Source: Hyphomonadaceae bacterium UBA7672 (GTDB lineage Bacteria; Pseudomonadota; Alphaproteobacteria; Caulobacterales; Hyphomonadaceae). Taken from it: 64,000 nucleotides of DNA. A model generated the notes under the pieces. It was given only the letters and a program-made list of their open reading frames with translations, was not told the origin of the DNA and made no database searches. This document shows positions 17,324 through 26,440 of the stretch, piece by piece. Made by a program: the position numbers and the translations under genes. Numbering within the stretch: the first letter of the stretch is position 1; each line of letters starts with the position of its first letter. The stretch covers positions 62,001-126,000 of the forward strand of contig DLHI01000036.1 of NCBI GenBank assembly GCA_002483135.1, read 5' to 3'.

Positions 17324-18961
17324 TCAACCCTCGGCCGAGGGCGCTTTGTATCCGCGAAAATCTTCTCGCAGCTTTGCCTTAAGCAACTTGCCCGTCGCGG
17401 TGTGCGGCAAACTATCGACAAAGACGACATCATCCGGAATCCACCACTTTGCGACCTTCCCCTCGAACGAATTCAGCAATGCCTCGCGCGTTACCTTAGA
17501 GTCAGGTCGTCTCACAACAACGAGCAGCGGTCGCTCGTCCCACCGGGGATGGACGATGCCAATCACTGCGGCCTCTTGGACCGCGGGATGGCCCATCGCG
17601 ACATTCTCCAGGTCGATCGAACTAATCCACTCGCCGCCTGATTTGATAACGTCCTTGGAGCGGTCGGTGATCGTCATATAGCCGTGCGGATCGATCGTGC
17701 AGACATCGCCAGTATGAAACCAGCCGTCATCAGTGAATGCCGAGGGGTCCTCGTCATGGAAGTAAGACCTTGCGACCCAAGGACCTCGGACCAGCAGGTC
17801 TCCGAACGCAACCCCGTCCTTGGACAACTTGCGACCGGCGTCATCGACGATCTTCAAACTGACGCCGAAGATCGGTCGACCCTGCTTGGCGATAAGGTCG
17901 TATTGCGCCTCCCCCGGCAGATCGCGCTCGCCGCGCCGCATCGAGGTGATCGTGCCCAGCGGGCTCATCTCTGTCATGCCCCAGCCCTGCAAGACCCGCA
18001 CCCCATGCTCCTTGTCAAAGCGTTCGATCATAGCGCGCGGAGGCGCCGAGCCGCCGATCAGCGTGCGCTGCAGCTTGTCCAAGCATCGACCACCTGCTTC
18101 GCAAAAGCGCAACAGTTCGAGCCAAACCGTCGGCACGCCGGCCGCTACGGTGACGTCCTCGCTGTCGAACAATTCGAACAGACTGGCGCCGTCCATCTTG
18201 AAGCCCGGGAACACAAGCTTGGCGCCGACCATCGGGGCCGCATAAGGGACGCCCCAGGCATTGGCGTGGAACATCGGCACGACCGGGAGGATCGCGTCGT
18301 CGACCGTCAGGCCGAGGGCATTCGCGCCGTTGATGGCATAGGCATGGAGTATGGTTGAGCGATGGCTGTAAAGCACGCCCTTCGGGTTGCCCGTGGTGCC
18401 GGAAGTGTAGCAGAGCGACGCAGCGGTATTCTCATCGAATTCAGGCCAGTCAAAATCCTCGTCCTGAGCCACGAGCAAATCCTCGTAACACAGCAGATTA
18501 GGTAGGACGCTGTTGGCCGGCATATGCGCACGATCAGTCATCACGATGACTCCCCGCACGCCGGCGAAATTCTTCTCGAGTCCTTCAAGAATGGCAAGCA
18601 CGTTCAGGTCGGCGAAGATGAACCGATCATCGGCATGGTTGATGATATAGGCGATCTGCTCCGGGAACAGGCGCGGATTAATCGTGTGGCAGATGGCGCC
18701 GATCCCGGAGACCGCGAAGTAAATCTCGAAATGCCGATAGCCGTTCCACGCCAGAGTGCCGATCCGGTCACCCGGCGCGACGCCCAGCGCCTCAAGCGCT
18801 TTGGCGAGCTGACGTGAGCGCCGGGCCGCGTCGGCATAGGTATGACGATGGACCGGCCCCTCGACCGACCGAGAGACGATCTCGTTGTCGCCATGATATT
18901 CAGCCGCATGCTCGATAAGCTGCGAGATCAGCAACGGGCGGTCCATCATCAGACCCAACAC
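17324..18961 (-). CDS. alkK: Medium-chain acyl-CoA synthetase AlkK
   Basis: AMP-forming ligase that activates the fatty acid from alkane oxidation to acyl-CoA for beta-oxidation. 545 residues, the same length as AlkK of the Pseudomonas OCT plasmid (546) and recognisably similar along its whole length, beginning MLGLMMDRPL and with CHTINPRLFPEQI. AMP-binding motifs: YTSGTTGNPKGVLYSHRS (about 188-205), GWGMTEMSP, DGWFHTGDV, and DRSKDVIKSGGEWIS, plus the C-terminal lysine in TATGKLLK. It is the last gene of the alk operon here, after alkL; in GPo1 the order is K then L. Cytoplasmic. Confidence 0.93.
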   Translation of the reverse strand: MLGLMMDRPLLISQLIEHAAEYHGDNEIVSRSVEGPVHRHTYADAARRSRQLAKALEALGVAPGDRIGTLAWNGYRHFEIYFAVSGIGAICHTINPRLFPEQIAYIINHADDRFIFADLNVLAILEGLEKNFAGVRGVIVMTDRAHMPANSVLPNLLCYEDLLVAQDEDFDWPEFDENTAASLCYTSGTTGNPKGVLYSHRSTILHAYAINGANALGLTVDDAILPVVPMFHANAWGVPYAAPMVGAKLVFPGFKMDGASLFELFDSEDVTVAAGVPTVWLELLRFCEAGGRCLDKLQRTLIGGSAPPRAMIERFDKEHGVRVLQGWGMTEMSPLGTITSMRRGERDLPGEAQYDLIAKQGRPIFGVSLKIVDDAGRKLSKDGVAFGDLLVRGPWVARSYFHDEDPSAFTDDGWFHTGDVCTIDPHGYMTITDRSKDVIKSGGEWISSIDLENVAMGHPAVQEAAVIGIVHPRWDERPLLVVVRRPDSKVTREALLNSFEGKVAKWWIPDDVVFVDSLPHTATGKLLKAKLREDFRGYKAPSAEG

Positions 18962-19013
18962 TCGGATTCCTCCTTGATACTCAAATCGTCCGTTAGGAAG
19001 CGCCTGATTGAAC

Positions 19014-19703
19014 CTAAAACCGGTAAGTTACGCCGACGCTGGTCAGGATCGGGTCGATGTTCAGACTGGTCCGGACAGGCGCTCCGCCTAGTGAACCTGT
19101 CGCGTGCGTCGAGAAAGGAACGTATCGAACGTCAGCATTCAGCATCCATGCCGCGTCAAGCTCGTACCGAACACCCACCTGAGCCGCAGGCGCCCAACTG
19201 TCGTCGATGTCGAAGTTGGTCAGTGCCTTGTCGCTCTTGTTCAGGAAGACGATTCGTCCCGCACCCAGCCCGAGATAGGGATGGACCGGACCCAGACCGT
19301 TGAAATGGTACTGGACCGATAGGATCACTGGACCGAAGTCAACCTCGGCCAGCGGTCCGAGAGGTCCGATGGATCCGGCGCCGTCGATTTTCGCGGTCGG
19401 CGGCACGCCGAGAAACAGATTTCCCGCGATATTGGGCGTAAAAAAATATCCTACATCGACGGTCACCGAGCTGACATCGTCGATGCTGACGTTTGAACCG
19501 GGGACGGCTCCGCCGCCCAGAGTGAGGCCCGACGCCTCCTCATCCACGAAGACCTGGGTTGCATTCACGCTGACGGCCCACCGCCTGAAATCTCCCGCAT
19601 CCTGGGCCGCAGCGGCCTGGGCTGAGAAGGCGCTCAAGGCGGCAACCACCGCGGCGGCGTATTGCGCATGCTTTGCATACACATGTGTTCTATTCTGTCT
19701 CAT
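19014..19703 (-). CDS. alkL: OmpW-family outer membrane alkane channel AlkL
   Basis: Eight-strand beta-barrel expected to carry alkanes across the outer membrane. The ATG at 19703 is chosen because GGAG lies nine bases upstream and a signal peptide follows (MRQNRTHVYAKHAQYAAAVV to AAAAQDAG); the frame extends 26 codons further upstream without a signal. About 229 residues, equal to AlkL/OmpW size. OmpW features: GDFRRWAVSVNATQVFVDE at the start, ANIAGNLFLGVPP-like strand, HPYLGLGAG and a terminal strand ending VGVTYRF with C-terminal Phe. It lies between alkJ and alkK, 92 bases after alkJ. Confidence 0.9.
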   Translation of the reverse strand: MRQNRTHVYAKHAQYAAAVVAALSAFSAQAAAAQDAGDFRRWAVSVNATQVFVDEEASGLTLGGGAVPGSNVSIDDVSSVTVDVGYFFTPNIAGNLFLGVPPTAKIDGAGSIGPLGPLAEVDFGPVILSVQYHFNGLGPVHPYLGLGAGRIVFLNKSDKALTNFDIDDSWAPAAQVGVRYELDAAWMLNADVRYVPFSTHATGSLGGAPVRTSLNIDPILTSVGVTYRF

Positions 19704-19795
19704 GAAATTATGCTCCCTGTGCTCCGCCACCATTCGTGGATCGGCATTTTTTGATGGGTCTGTACAGCTCAGTCTCGTCATATTTCTGCGAAGAG

Positions 19796-21424
19796 TTAGC
19801 CGACCGCCTCCACGGTGGCGCCGCGTACGAGTTTCGTTTTCCCAAGAATGAACTCAGCAGCTCTTTCCGCGATCATCATCGTCGGGGCGTTGGTGTTTCC
19901 GGCGACCAGTGTCGGCATGACCGAGGCGTCGACGACGCGAAGGCCCTGGACGCCACGTACTCGCAGTGACGGATCGACGACGGACTGAGGGTCTCGTCCC
20001 ATCCGGCATGTTCCGACTGGATGATAGATCGTCTCCGCTCGCCGACGGATATCCGCCACGATATCCGCCTTGCTCTGGACAGAAGACCCGGGGACCAGTT
20101 CGGTTTTCGAGAAAGCCGCCATTGACGGCGCGGACAGAATTTGCCGGCCGATCTTCACCGCTGCAATCATGGTCTCAATGTCTTCGGGGGCCGAGAGATA
20201 GCCTGGATCGATCAGCGGATCGTCGAGCGGGTCTGGACTTGTGAGCCCGACGCGGCCCCGACTCTTGGGCAGAAGATCGCATGCATGCAATGTATAGCCA
20301 TACCCGAGCGCAATTTCTCGCCCATGGTCCTTCAAAAGCGTGGGGAGGAAATGAAACTGCAGATTTGGCCTACTCCGCGAAGGTGTGCTTTTGACGAAGC
20401 CGCCCGCCTCGGCGACGTTGCTCGTCAAGAAGCCCTTTCGGAGGAAAGTGTAGGATAACGCTCCGGACAGGGCCCGCGGGATGAATGAGGGTGCGATGCC
20501 GATCGGTGTACGGTCGTTCGCCTCATGCATGATTGTTATATCGAGGTGATCCTGGAGATTTTTTCCGACTGCCGGAAGATCGACGACCACCGGAATGCCG
20601 AGTGCGTTCAGTTCTGCCGCTCGGCCGATGCCGGAAAGCAGCAGCAGTTGCGGGGAGTTGATGGCTCCGCCCGAAAGAATGACCTCGCCGCCCCTGGTTC
20701 GCACATCGACCAGCTTGCCGCCCGCGGCATAGGTCACGCCGACCGCTTTGCGGCCCTCGAGAATGATCCGGGTAGCCCGCGCGCCCGTGATTATCCGTAG
20801 ATTGGGCCTGCCCTTGGCCTTGGAAAGAAAAGCGCGCGCGGAACTCCAACGCCGGCCTTTGTGCTGGGTGACCTGGTACAGGCCGACGCCGTCCTGGGTC
20901 TTCCCATTGAAGTCGATGGCATGGGGAAACTGGGCCTGTTGGCCGGCTTCGACGAAGGCATCGCTCAAGCGGTTAGGGGTTCGCAAGTCGCTGACGTGAA
21001 GCTCACCATCGCCGCCATGAAACGCATCGGTTCCAAATCTCTCGTTGGACTCCATCGCCCTGAACAGCGGTAGTACATTCTCATAGGACCAGATCGGATC
21101 GGCTGCCTCACCCCAGGCGTCATAGTCATCCCGATGCCCGCGAATATAGACCATCGCATTGATCGAACTCGATCCGCCAAGAGTTTTGCCGCGCGGCCAA
21201 AACAGCCGTCGACCATCAAGATTGGCCTGTGGCTGCGTCTCGAACGCCCAATTGAGAGTCTTGCTCTTCGACAGAAGCGCTATCCCGATGGGCATGTGAA
21301 TCAGGGGGCTGCGGTCGGGTGGGCCCGCCTCAAGCAGACAGACCCGCGTCTTCGGATCGGCTGACAAGCGCTCCGCCAACAAGCATCCGGCAGAGCCCGC
21401 TCCAACAATAATGTAGTCAAACAT
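19796..21424 (-). CDS. alkJ: Alcohol dehydrogenase AlkJ (GMC oxidoreductase)
   Basis: FAD-dependent, membrane-associated dehydrogenase oxidising medium-chain 1-alkanols to aldehydes with electrons to the quinone pool. 542 residues. The FAD-binding motif [20 protein letters not shown] is at 2-21, GMC signature 1 at [19 protein letters not shown] (about 80-98), GMC signature 2 at [15 protein letters not shown] (about 255-269), and the C-terminal active-site region is [10 protein letters not shown] with [18 protein letters not shown]. Starts with ATG 42 bases after alkH. Similar choline-dehydrogenase-like proteins exist, but the operon context makes AlkJ the best name. Confidence 0.92.
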   Translation of the reverse strand: MFDYIIVGAGSAGCLLAERLSADPKTRVCLLEAGPPDRSPLIHMPIGIALLSKSKTLNWAFETQPQANLDGRRLFWPRGKTLGGSSSINAMVYIRGHRDDYDAWGEAADPIWSYENVLPLFRAMESNERFGTDAFHGGDGELHVSDLRTPNRLSDAFVEAGQQAQFPHAIDFNGKTQDGVGLYQVTQHKGRRWSSARAFLSKAKGRPNLRIITGARATRIILEGRKAVGVTYAAGGKLVDVRTRGGEVILSGGAINSPQLLLLSGIGRAAELNALGIPVVVDLPAVGKNLQDHLDITIMHEANDRTPIGIAPSFIPRALSGALSYTFLRKGFLTSNVAEAGGFVKSTPSRSRPNLQFHFLPTLLKDHGREIALGYGYTLHACDLLPKSRGRVGLTSPDPLDDPLIDPGYLSAPEDIETMIAAVKIGRQILSAPSMAAFSKTELVPGSSVQSKADIVADIRRRAETIYHPVGTCRMGRDPQSVVDPSLRVRGVQGLRVVDASVMPTLVAGNTNAPTMMIAERAAEFILGKTKLVRGATVEAVG

Positions 21425-21466
21425 TTTAGGCTCCGGACGGCGGCTACCGCTCGCTTGCTTCTGGAT

Positions 21467-22927
21467 TCAACCCAGAAGGCGGACGGTTAAATTGATCAGC
21501 TTTTTTATGGTCGGGGTGTACGGCGGGAAGAGAAGGCGCAAGATAGAGAATCTGTCTCTCAGAATCGCACGTTCATGGGAGAATGCCTTGAAGCCGTAGA
21601 ATCCGTGCGCGGCGCCGATGCCGCTGTTGTTGACACCGCCAAACGGCAGGTTGGGATGCAAGAATTGGATGACATTGTTGTTGACGCAGACACCGCCGGA
21701 ACTGGTCCTCAGGATAATATCCTCGCGGACAGCGGCGTCGTTGCTGAAGACATAGATGGCAAGGGGCTTTGGCCCGGCGTTGATCGCGTCGACGACGACG
21801 CTGATGTCATCATATTCGATGATCGGAAGAACCGGTCCGAAAATTTCTTCCTGGGAAATCGCCATCTGAGGCGTCGTCCCGCCGAGTATGGTCGGTGAGA
21901 AGTAGTTTTGTGTCGGATCGCGCGCGCCGCCTTCCAGTATGGTCGCGCCGAGCGACGTTGCATCAGCGGTTAGGGCGCTTAGGCGTTCGAAGTGCCGGGG
22001 AACTACGATCCGGCAGTAATCTGGGCCGCTTTTCTGTTGGCTGTCGGTTTGCCCGTAGACTCGTCTGATCTCGCGCCGTAGCGCGTCGACCAAGGCTTGC
22101 GCCTGGTTGCGCGAGACATAGACGTGGTCGGGGGCGATACAAGTCTGACCATTGTTCGAGAACTTGCCCCAGACAATTTTGCGGGCCGCGCTTTCGATAT
22201 TGGCTGTCGAATCGACAATGGTCGGCGACTTGCCGCCGAGTTCAAGGGTCACGGAGGTCAAATGCTTGGCAGCGGCCGCCATCACGATCTTGCCGACCTT
22301 GGGACTGCCGGTGAAGAAGATGTGGTCGAAAGGCAGATCCAGCAGGGCCTGCGAAACCTCGGCGTCGCCTTCGCAGACGGCCACGACATCCCGGGGGAAG
22401 GCCTCCTCGACGATGTCCCTGATCAGGGCGGACGTCGTCGGCGTCAGTTCGGAAGGCTTGATGATGGCGGTGTTTCCGGCCGCCAGCGCGGACACCAGGG
22501 GCCCGAAACTGAGATTGACCGGATAGTTCCACGGGGAAATTATCAGGCAGACGCCCTTGGCCTGATAACGGACTTCCGCAGCGATTCCGATCATCCCCAA
22601 AGAGCCGTGAACCCGGTGCGGCCTCATCCAGGATCGGAGATGGCGCCGGGCATGCGATATTTCCTGATAGACCGGGAATAGTTCGGTTAGGCGCACCTCG
22701 GATTCAGGCTTCTTAAAATCCGCGTAGAGCGCGCCGATAATGTCGTTTTCCCGGCGCTTCAAGATCGCCTTCAGTCGCGACAAACTTGCCAATCGCGCCT
22801 TCAGTGAGAATTTCGCCCTGTTCTCAGCGGCCGATCGGCGCTGCGCTGCGAACAGGGACTCGATCGCCCCCTCGACGCCGGGATGAACCGGCGGCGCTGT
22901 GATCGCTGTGACTGCATAAATGCTCAC
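21467..22927 (-). CDS. alkH: Aldehyde dehydrogenase AlkH
   Basis: NAD-dependent aldehyde dehydrogenase turning alkanals into fatty acids. 486 residues with [11 protein letters not shown] (nucleotide-binding start), [10 protein letters not shown], the catalytic glutamate in [11 protein letters not shown] and the catalytic Cys in [11 protein letters not shown]. The C-terminal 30 residues are hydrophobic and basic ([21 protein letters not shown]), consistent with membrane association, as in fatty-aldehyde dehydrogenases and AlkH. It starts 63 bases after alkG. Clear member of the alk operon. Confidence 0.93.
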   Translation of the reverse strand: MSIYAVTAITAPPVHPGVEGAIESLFAAQRRSAAENRAKFSLKARLASLSRLKAILKRRENDIIGALYADFKKPESEVRLTELFPVYQEISHARRHLRSWMRPHRVHGSLGMIGIAAEVRYQAKGVCLIISPWNYPVNLSFGPLVSALAAGNTAIIKPSELTPTTSALIRDIVEEAFPRDVVAVCEGDAEVSQALLDLPFDHIFFTGSPKVGKIVMAAAAKHLTSVTLELGGKSPTIVDSTANIESAARKIVWGKFSNNGQTCIAPDHVYVSRNQAQALVDALRREIRRVYGQTDSQQKSGPDYCRIVVPRHFERLSALTADATSLGATILEGGARDPTQNYFSPTILGGTTPQMAISQEEIFGPVLPIIEYDDISVVVDAINAGPKPLAIYVFSNDAAVREDIILRTSSGGVCVNNNVIQFLHPNLPFGGVNNSGIGAAHGFYGFKAFSHERAILRDRFSILRLLFPPYTPTIKKLINLTVRLLG

Positions 22928-22990
22928 TCGGCCCTCCTCAAGGAATTCGCAAGATTGCCGGACGGGAAGACAACCGTCCGCTCGAATGGA

Positions 22991-23209
22991 TCATCTATAA
23001 AGTTCATAATCTTCCTTGGTCGCGCCGCAGTCCGGGCAGTACCAGTCGGCGGGGACGTCCGCCCAACGGGTGCCGGGCGCCACGCCAGTATCGGGATCAC
23101 CGAGGGCCTCATCGTAGATGTGCCCACAGGTCACGCAGTGCCATTTCGCGAATGGCTCGGTTTCCACGGCAGCATCCGACAGTTCCGACCCCTGGCCGCC
23201 GCGGGTCAC
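22991..23209 (-). CDS. alkG: Rubredoxin AlkG (electron-donating, AlkG2 type)
   Basis: 72-residue rubredoxin with two iron-binding cysteine pairs, [10 protein letters not shown] and [11 protein letters not shown], and the family's aromatic core (W in [11 protein letters not shown]). Rubredoxins of alkane systems fall into two sets: AlkG2 types, with no extra charged residue after the second CxxC, pass electrons to AlkB. This gene has [11 protein letters not shown], so it is the likely working donor. A GTG start overlaps the alkF stop by four bases (GTGA). GPo1 AlkG has two rubredoxin domains; here there is one. Confidence 0.9.
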   Translation of the reverse strand: MTRGGQGSELSDAAVETEPFAKWHCVTCGHIYDEALGDPDTGVAPGTRWADVPADWYCPDCGATKEDYELYR

Positions 23210-23424
23210 TGTTTAGCTCCTAGGCTGGATCGGGGCCCGACCTTTTCTCCGACCTCATCCGAGTCCAGTGAAATGAAATCGGGTTTGTCGCGCACCGCAC
23301 AATCGGGGCAGGCCCAATCCTCGGGAATTTGCGCCCACAACGTATTGGGCGGGAAACCCTCGTGAGCCTCCCCCCTAACTTCATCGTAGACGTAGCTGCA
23401 ATCGGGACACTGATACCGCGCCAT
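23206..23424 (-). CDS. alkF: Rubredoxin AlkF (AlkG1 type)
   Basis: 72-residue rubredoxin with [10 protein letters not shown] and [12 protein letters not shown]. The arginine directly after the second CxxC-A-V marks the AlkG1 group, whose members failed to donate electrons to AlkB in published complementation work. The role is therefore unclear; it may take part in an as yet unknown electron path. Overlaps alkG by four bases, starts 169 bases after alkB, with a strong hairpin in the gap. The C-terminal tail (about 55-72) is extra and of low complexity. Confidence 0.9.
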   Translation of the reverse strand: MARYQCPDCSYVYDEVRGEAHEGFPPNTLWAQIPEDWACPDCAVRDKPDFISLDSDEVGEKVGPRSSLGAKQ

Positions 23425-23535
23425 GGCGCCCTGCTCCTTCTTCGACTTGAGTCTTTGAAAATTTCTGGGATAGGCCGCTGGCGAGGATGCGATCGCCCGG
23501 GGTCCCCCTTTTTTGGGAAGCCACCTCCGTCCGCG

Positions 23536-23577
23536 ACTGTCTGGCGAGGAGGCTCAGAACGAGCCTCCTCGGACAGT
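23536..23577 (-). promoter_or_regulatory. Strong hairpin between alkB and alkF
   Basis: GAGGAGGCTC (23546-23555) pairs perfectly with GAGCCTCCTC (23561-23570) across a five-base loop, extended by ACTGTC (23536) with GACAGT (23572). No T-run follows on the minus strand, so it is more likely an RNA-processing or stability element or partial attenuator than a plain terminator. It could let alkB mRNA accumulate above the rest of the operon. Confidence 0.65.
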
Positions 23578-23593
23578 CACCCAAGACCAGGGG

Positions 23594-24805
23594 CTACTCG
23601 GCCGACGCGCGCGCCGGCTGGCGTGAAGCCGAACTGAACTTGCGTTCGATCTGCTTCCTGCGCGCACCGTCTATCTGAATCTTGCCAAGATCGCCGCCAG
23701 CCCATTCCACGACGCGGCGGTCCATCACAGACCGGAACACAGGCGGGATCATTGCCATGAAGAACATGCCGGGGTAGCCGCTCGGCAACTCCGGGAGGTC
23801 TTTGAAGTCTCGCAGCGATTGATAGCTGCGGGTCGGGTGGGCATGGTGATCGGAGTGCCTTTGAAGATGAAACAGGATCAGATTCGAGGCGATGTGATTG
23901 CTGTTCCAGGAATGCCGAGGCTGGGCGCGTTCATAACGCCCGTCCGCCATTTTCTCGCGCAGCAATCCATAGTGCTCAATGTAGTTAGCGCTGGTCAGCT
24001 GCCACCATCCGAAAGCGATCTGGATGGGCAGGAACACCAGCAGCTTGGGGTCGGGTCCGAACGCCAGCAAAAGGGATGTGTAGAGAACCACGGTAATCAG
24101 CAGTGGCGGGATGATTTCGTTGTCCAGGCTCCAGATACCCTTGTTCACGCGCTCCAGCCGCACCTTTTCTAGATTCCAGGCGCGCTTGAAGGCCCCCGGA
24201 ATTTCGCGCAGCGAAAACTTATAGATGCTCTCACCCATCCTGGACGTAGCGGGATCTTCGGGGGTCGCAACGTCGCGATGGTGGCCCTTGTTGTGCTCGA
24301 TGAAGAAGTGGCCATAGCCGACCACCGCCAGAACGATCTTGGCCATCCAGCGGTCGAAGGCTTCCTTCTTGTGTCCCAATTCATGGCCGGTGTTCAGCGC
24401 CAAGCCGTTGACGATGCCCAAGGACAAAGCAAGCGCAACAACTTCCCACCAAGCCATCGGCTGGGTCACCACCCACCATGCCGAAACGATCAGCGAGGCA
24501 TAATGAACGGGGACCGTAAGATAGGTGAGAATTCGATAGTATCGATCCGCCTCGAGACGCGCCACGGCTGCCTCCGGAGGATTATTCGGATCATGCCCAA
24601 ACAAGACGTCCAGAGCCGGAATGACGGCGTACCAGACGACCAGCGTAAAGGCGTAAAACACACCCAAACCAGTCATACTAACAAGGTATAGGCCAATTAG
24701 AGGCGCCGCCGGCCAGACGACCGACAACATCCATAGATAGCGTTTCCTGTCCACATAGCGATCTGGCGCGGTGTCGGCGGACGGATTTCGTGCGATGGTG
24801 CTCAT
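23594..24805 (-). CDS. alkB: Alkane 1-monooxygenase AlkB
   Basis: Integral membrane di-iron enzyme that hydroxylates n-alkanes at the end carbon with O2 and electrons from rubredoxin. 403 residues, six predicted membrane helices. The eight-histidine boxes are complete: HELGH (141-145), EHNKGHH (170-176), LQRHSDHH (314-321), along with NYIEHYG (274-280), the AlkB signature. Trp58, in the second helix, matches the position of Trp55 in GPo1 AlkB, a bulky residue known to limit chain length, so medium-chain alkanes are the likely substrates (inference). First gene of the operon, with TGAGGAGA upstream of the ATG. Confidence 0.97.
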   Translation of the reverse strand: MSTIARNPSADTAPDRYVDRKRYLWMLSVVWPAAPLIGLYLVSMTGLGVFYAFTLVVWYAVIPALDVLFGHDPNNPPEAAVARLEADRYYRILTYLTVPVHYASLIVSAWWVVTQPMAWWEVVALALSLGIVNGLALNTGHELGHKKEAFDRWMAKIVLAVVGYGHFFIEHNKGHHRDVATPEDPATSRMGESIYKFSLREIPGAFKRAWNLEKVRLERVNKGIWSLDNEIIPPLLITVVLYTSLLLAFGPDPKLLVFLPIQIAFGWWQLTSANYIEHYGLLREKMADGRYERAQPRHSWNSNHIASNLILFHLQRHSDHHAHPTRSYQSLRDFKDLPELPSGYPGMFFMAMIPPVFRSVMDRRVVEWAGGDLGKIQIDGARRKQIERKFSSASRQPARASAE

Positions 24806-25023
24806 GCGGCGTTCTCCTCATCCCAATGCAGACACATTCACTGTGTTCTAAAATCGGCTCTGATGACCGTTCTCAGCAAATGGGATTCATCAAGGTCACG
24901 CCACAACCCCACTAAAGTGGGGCTTTCACCATCCTTCGAGCGCCCTATCTGGATCACGCTCGCTGTCGCGGCTGATGTCTGGAAGTCCCACACGAGGCGC
25001 TCGTTTTTGGAGAGGGAGCTTCT
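24806..25023. promoter_or_regulatory. Divergent alkB/alkT control region with inverted repeats
   Basis: A 218-base gap holding both promoters. Two symmetrical sites are visible: ACACA-TTCAC-TGTGT at 24832-24846, close before alkB, and CCCCACT-AA-AGTGGGG at 24907-24922, near the middle. Either may be an AlkS binding site. No clear -10/-35 pair was found for alkB, which fits an activated promoter. The second palindrome is followed by GGCTTTC and could alternatively be a terminator stem, but no gene runs into it. Confidence 0.5.
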
Positions 25024-26253
25024 ATGAGCCGATCAGGCGCGCACGTGTTGATCCTTGGCGCGGGCCACGCCGGGGCAACGGCCGCCGCCCTGCTTCGTCA
25101 GTATGGGTTTGAGGGGGTCGTAACGCTGGTCGGCGAGGAACTCATCGCGCCTTATCATCGCCCGCCCCTGTCCAAAGCCTGGCTCCGGAACGGTCCCGGC
25201 GCTACATCGCTCACTTTGAAGCCGGTGGAATTCTATGCCGGACACGGCATTGACATCCGACTTGGTGTTCGCGCGGAAAAGCTGACGCGTCAAAACAAGG
25301 CGGTTCGTCTTTCGACGGGTGAAGTCCTGACCTATGACTTCCTGGTCATCGCCACGGGGGCACGACCGATCAAACTACCAGTCCCGGGATCGGATCTGGC
25401 CGGGGTGCTGGAGCTGCGCACGGCCGACGACGGCGAACGGCTGAGGGCGGCCATACGGTCTGGACAGCGTTTGGCCGTCATCGGCGGCGGCTATATTGGT
25501 CTGGAAGTCGCCGCGTCTGCGCGCGCGCTCGGCGCGGAGGTGGTGGTGATCGAGCGCGAAACGCGGCTGCTCGCCCGGGTCGCCGGCTTGGACCTTTCCG
25601 CCTTCTTCCTCGACTATCACCGGGAGCGGGGCGTTAGCTTCGAACTGGGAGCGGCGGTGTCGGGGTTCGAGGGACAGGATGGACGCGTGAGCGGCGTCAA
25701 GCTCGACGACGGCCGTACGATCGCCTGCACCGCCGCCCTGATTGGCATTGGCGCCGCCCCAAATGACGAGATCGCGCGGGACGCAGGGCTGGACACGGCC
25801 CGCGGCGTCGTCGTCGACCTGGAAGCCCGCACCGCGGATCCGGCCATCTTCGCCATCGGCGACGTGGCGCTCCGGCCGATGCCTATTTATGACCGCATGT
25901 TTCGTATGGAAAGCGTACCCAACGCGCTCGAACAGGCCAAACAGGCCGCCAGCGCCATCGTCGGTCGCGCGCCACCACCGGGTGAGACGCCATGGCAGTG
26001 GTCCGACCAGTACGATCTGAAGCTGCAGATTGCCGGCTACGCCTTCGACGTCGACCGTGTCCTTCTGCGTGGCGAACCCGCTAACGCCAGGTTCGCCGTC
26101 TTCCATTTGAGGGGCGAGCAGGTCCAATGCGTTGAGGCGCTCAACTCGCCGCAGGATTTCATCTTCGGCAAACAACTGATTGCCAGTCGCAAGTCGGTTG
26201 ACCTCGGCAAGCTGGGCGACCCGGCCATCGCCCTGAAGGAGATCGCGGCCTAA
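25024..26253 (+). CDS. alkT: Rubredoxin reductase AlkT
   Basis: FAD enzyme transferring electrons from NADH to rubredoxin for AlkB. 409 residues. The FAD motif ILGAGHAGATAAALLRQYGF is at 10-29, the NAD-binding VIGGGYIGLEVAASARALGA about 153-172, and the second FAD motif AIFAIGDVA near 282. The C-terminal reductase domain includes WSDQYDLKLQIAG, characteristic of the ferredoxin/rubredoxin reductase class. The start ATG follows GGAGAGGGAG. It is divergent from alkB, as is normal when alkT and alkS share a unit. It might also serve the CYP153 ferredoxin, whose own reductase is missing. Confidence 0.93.
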   Translation: MSRSGAHVLILGAGHAGATAAALLRQYGFEGVVTLVGEELIAPYHRPPLSKAWLRNGPGATSLTLKPVEFYAGHGIDIRLGVRAEKLTRQNKAVRLSTGEVLTYDFLVIATGARPIKLPVPGSDLAGVLELRTADDGERLRAAIRSGQRLAVIGGGYIGLEVAASARALGAEVVVIERETRLLARVAGLDLSAFFLDYHRERGVSFELGAAVSGFEGQDGRVSGVKLDDGRTIACTAALIGIGAAPNDEIARDAGLDTARGVVVDLEARTADPAIFAIGDVALRPMPIYDRMFRMESVPNALEQAKQAASAIVGRAPPPGETPWQWSDQYDLKLQIAGYAFDVDRVLLRGEPANARFAVFHLRGEQVQCVEALNSPQDFIFGKQLIASRKSVDLGKLGDPAIALKEIAA

Positions 26254-26260
26254 CTAACAG

Positions 26261-26295
26261 CCAGAGCCAGAGCCGGAGCCGGAGCCGGAGCCGGA
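26261..26295 (+). repeat. CCRGAG hexanucleotide tandem repeat
   Basis: Nearly six tandem units, two CCAGAG and four CCGGAG (the last incomplete), begin seven bases after the alkT stop and lie before alkS. It is in an untranslated stretch, so changes in copy number might alter the spacing or leader of alkS without affecting a protein. Confidence 0.85.
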
Positions 26296-26440
26296 AAGTT
26301 GGTTATCGCGGACGTTCTCCAAGAACGCCGACGTGCGGCGAGTGAGCGCCGGCGGTCGGCCGACCCAGCCGGCCTGAAGCCCAAGCTAGAGAGTGGTTCT
26401 GGTTTGCAGGCCGGCCGCCCACCGCTATAGTTCCGCCCCG

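Noticed and set aside
24907..24922. CCCCACT-AA-AGTGGGG considered as an intrinsic terminator
   Set aside because: No gene is transcribed into it from either side and the T-run is weak; an operator is likelier.
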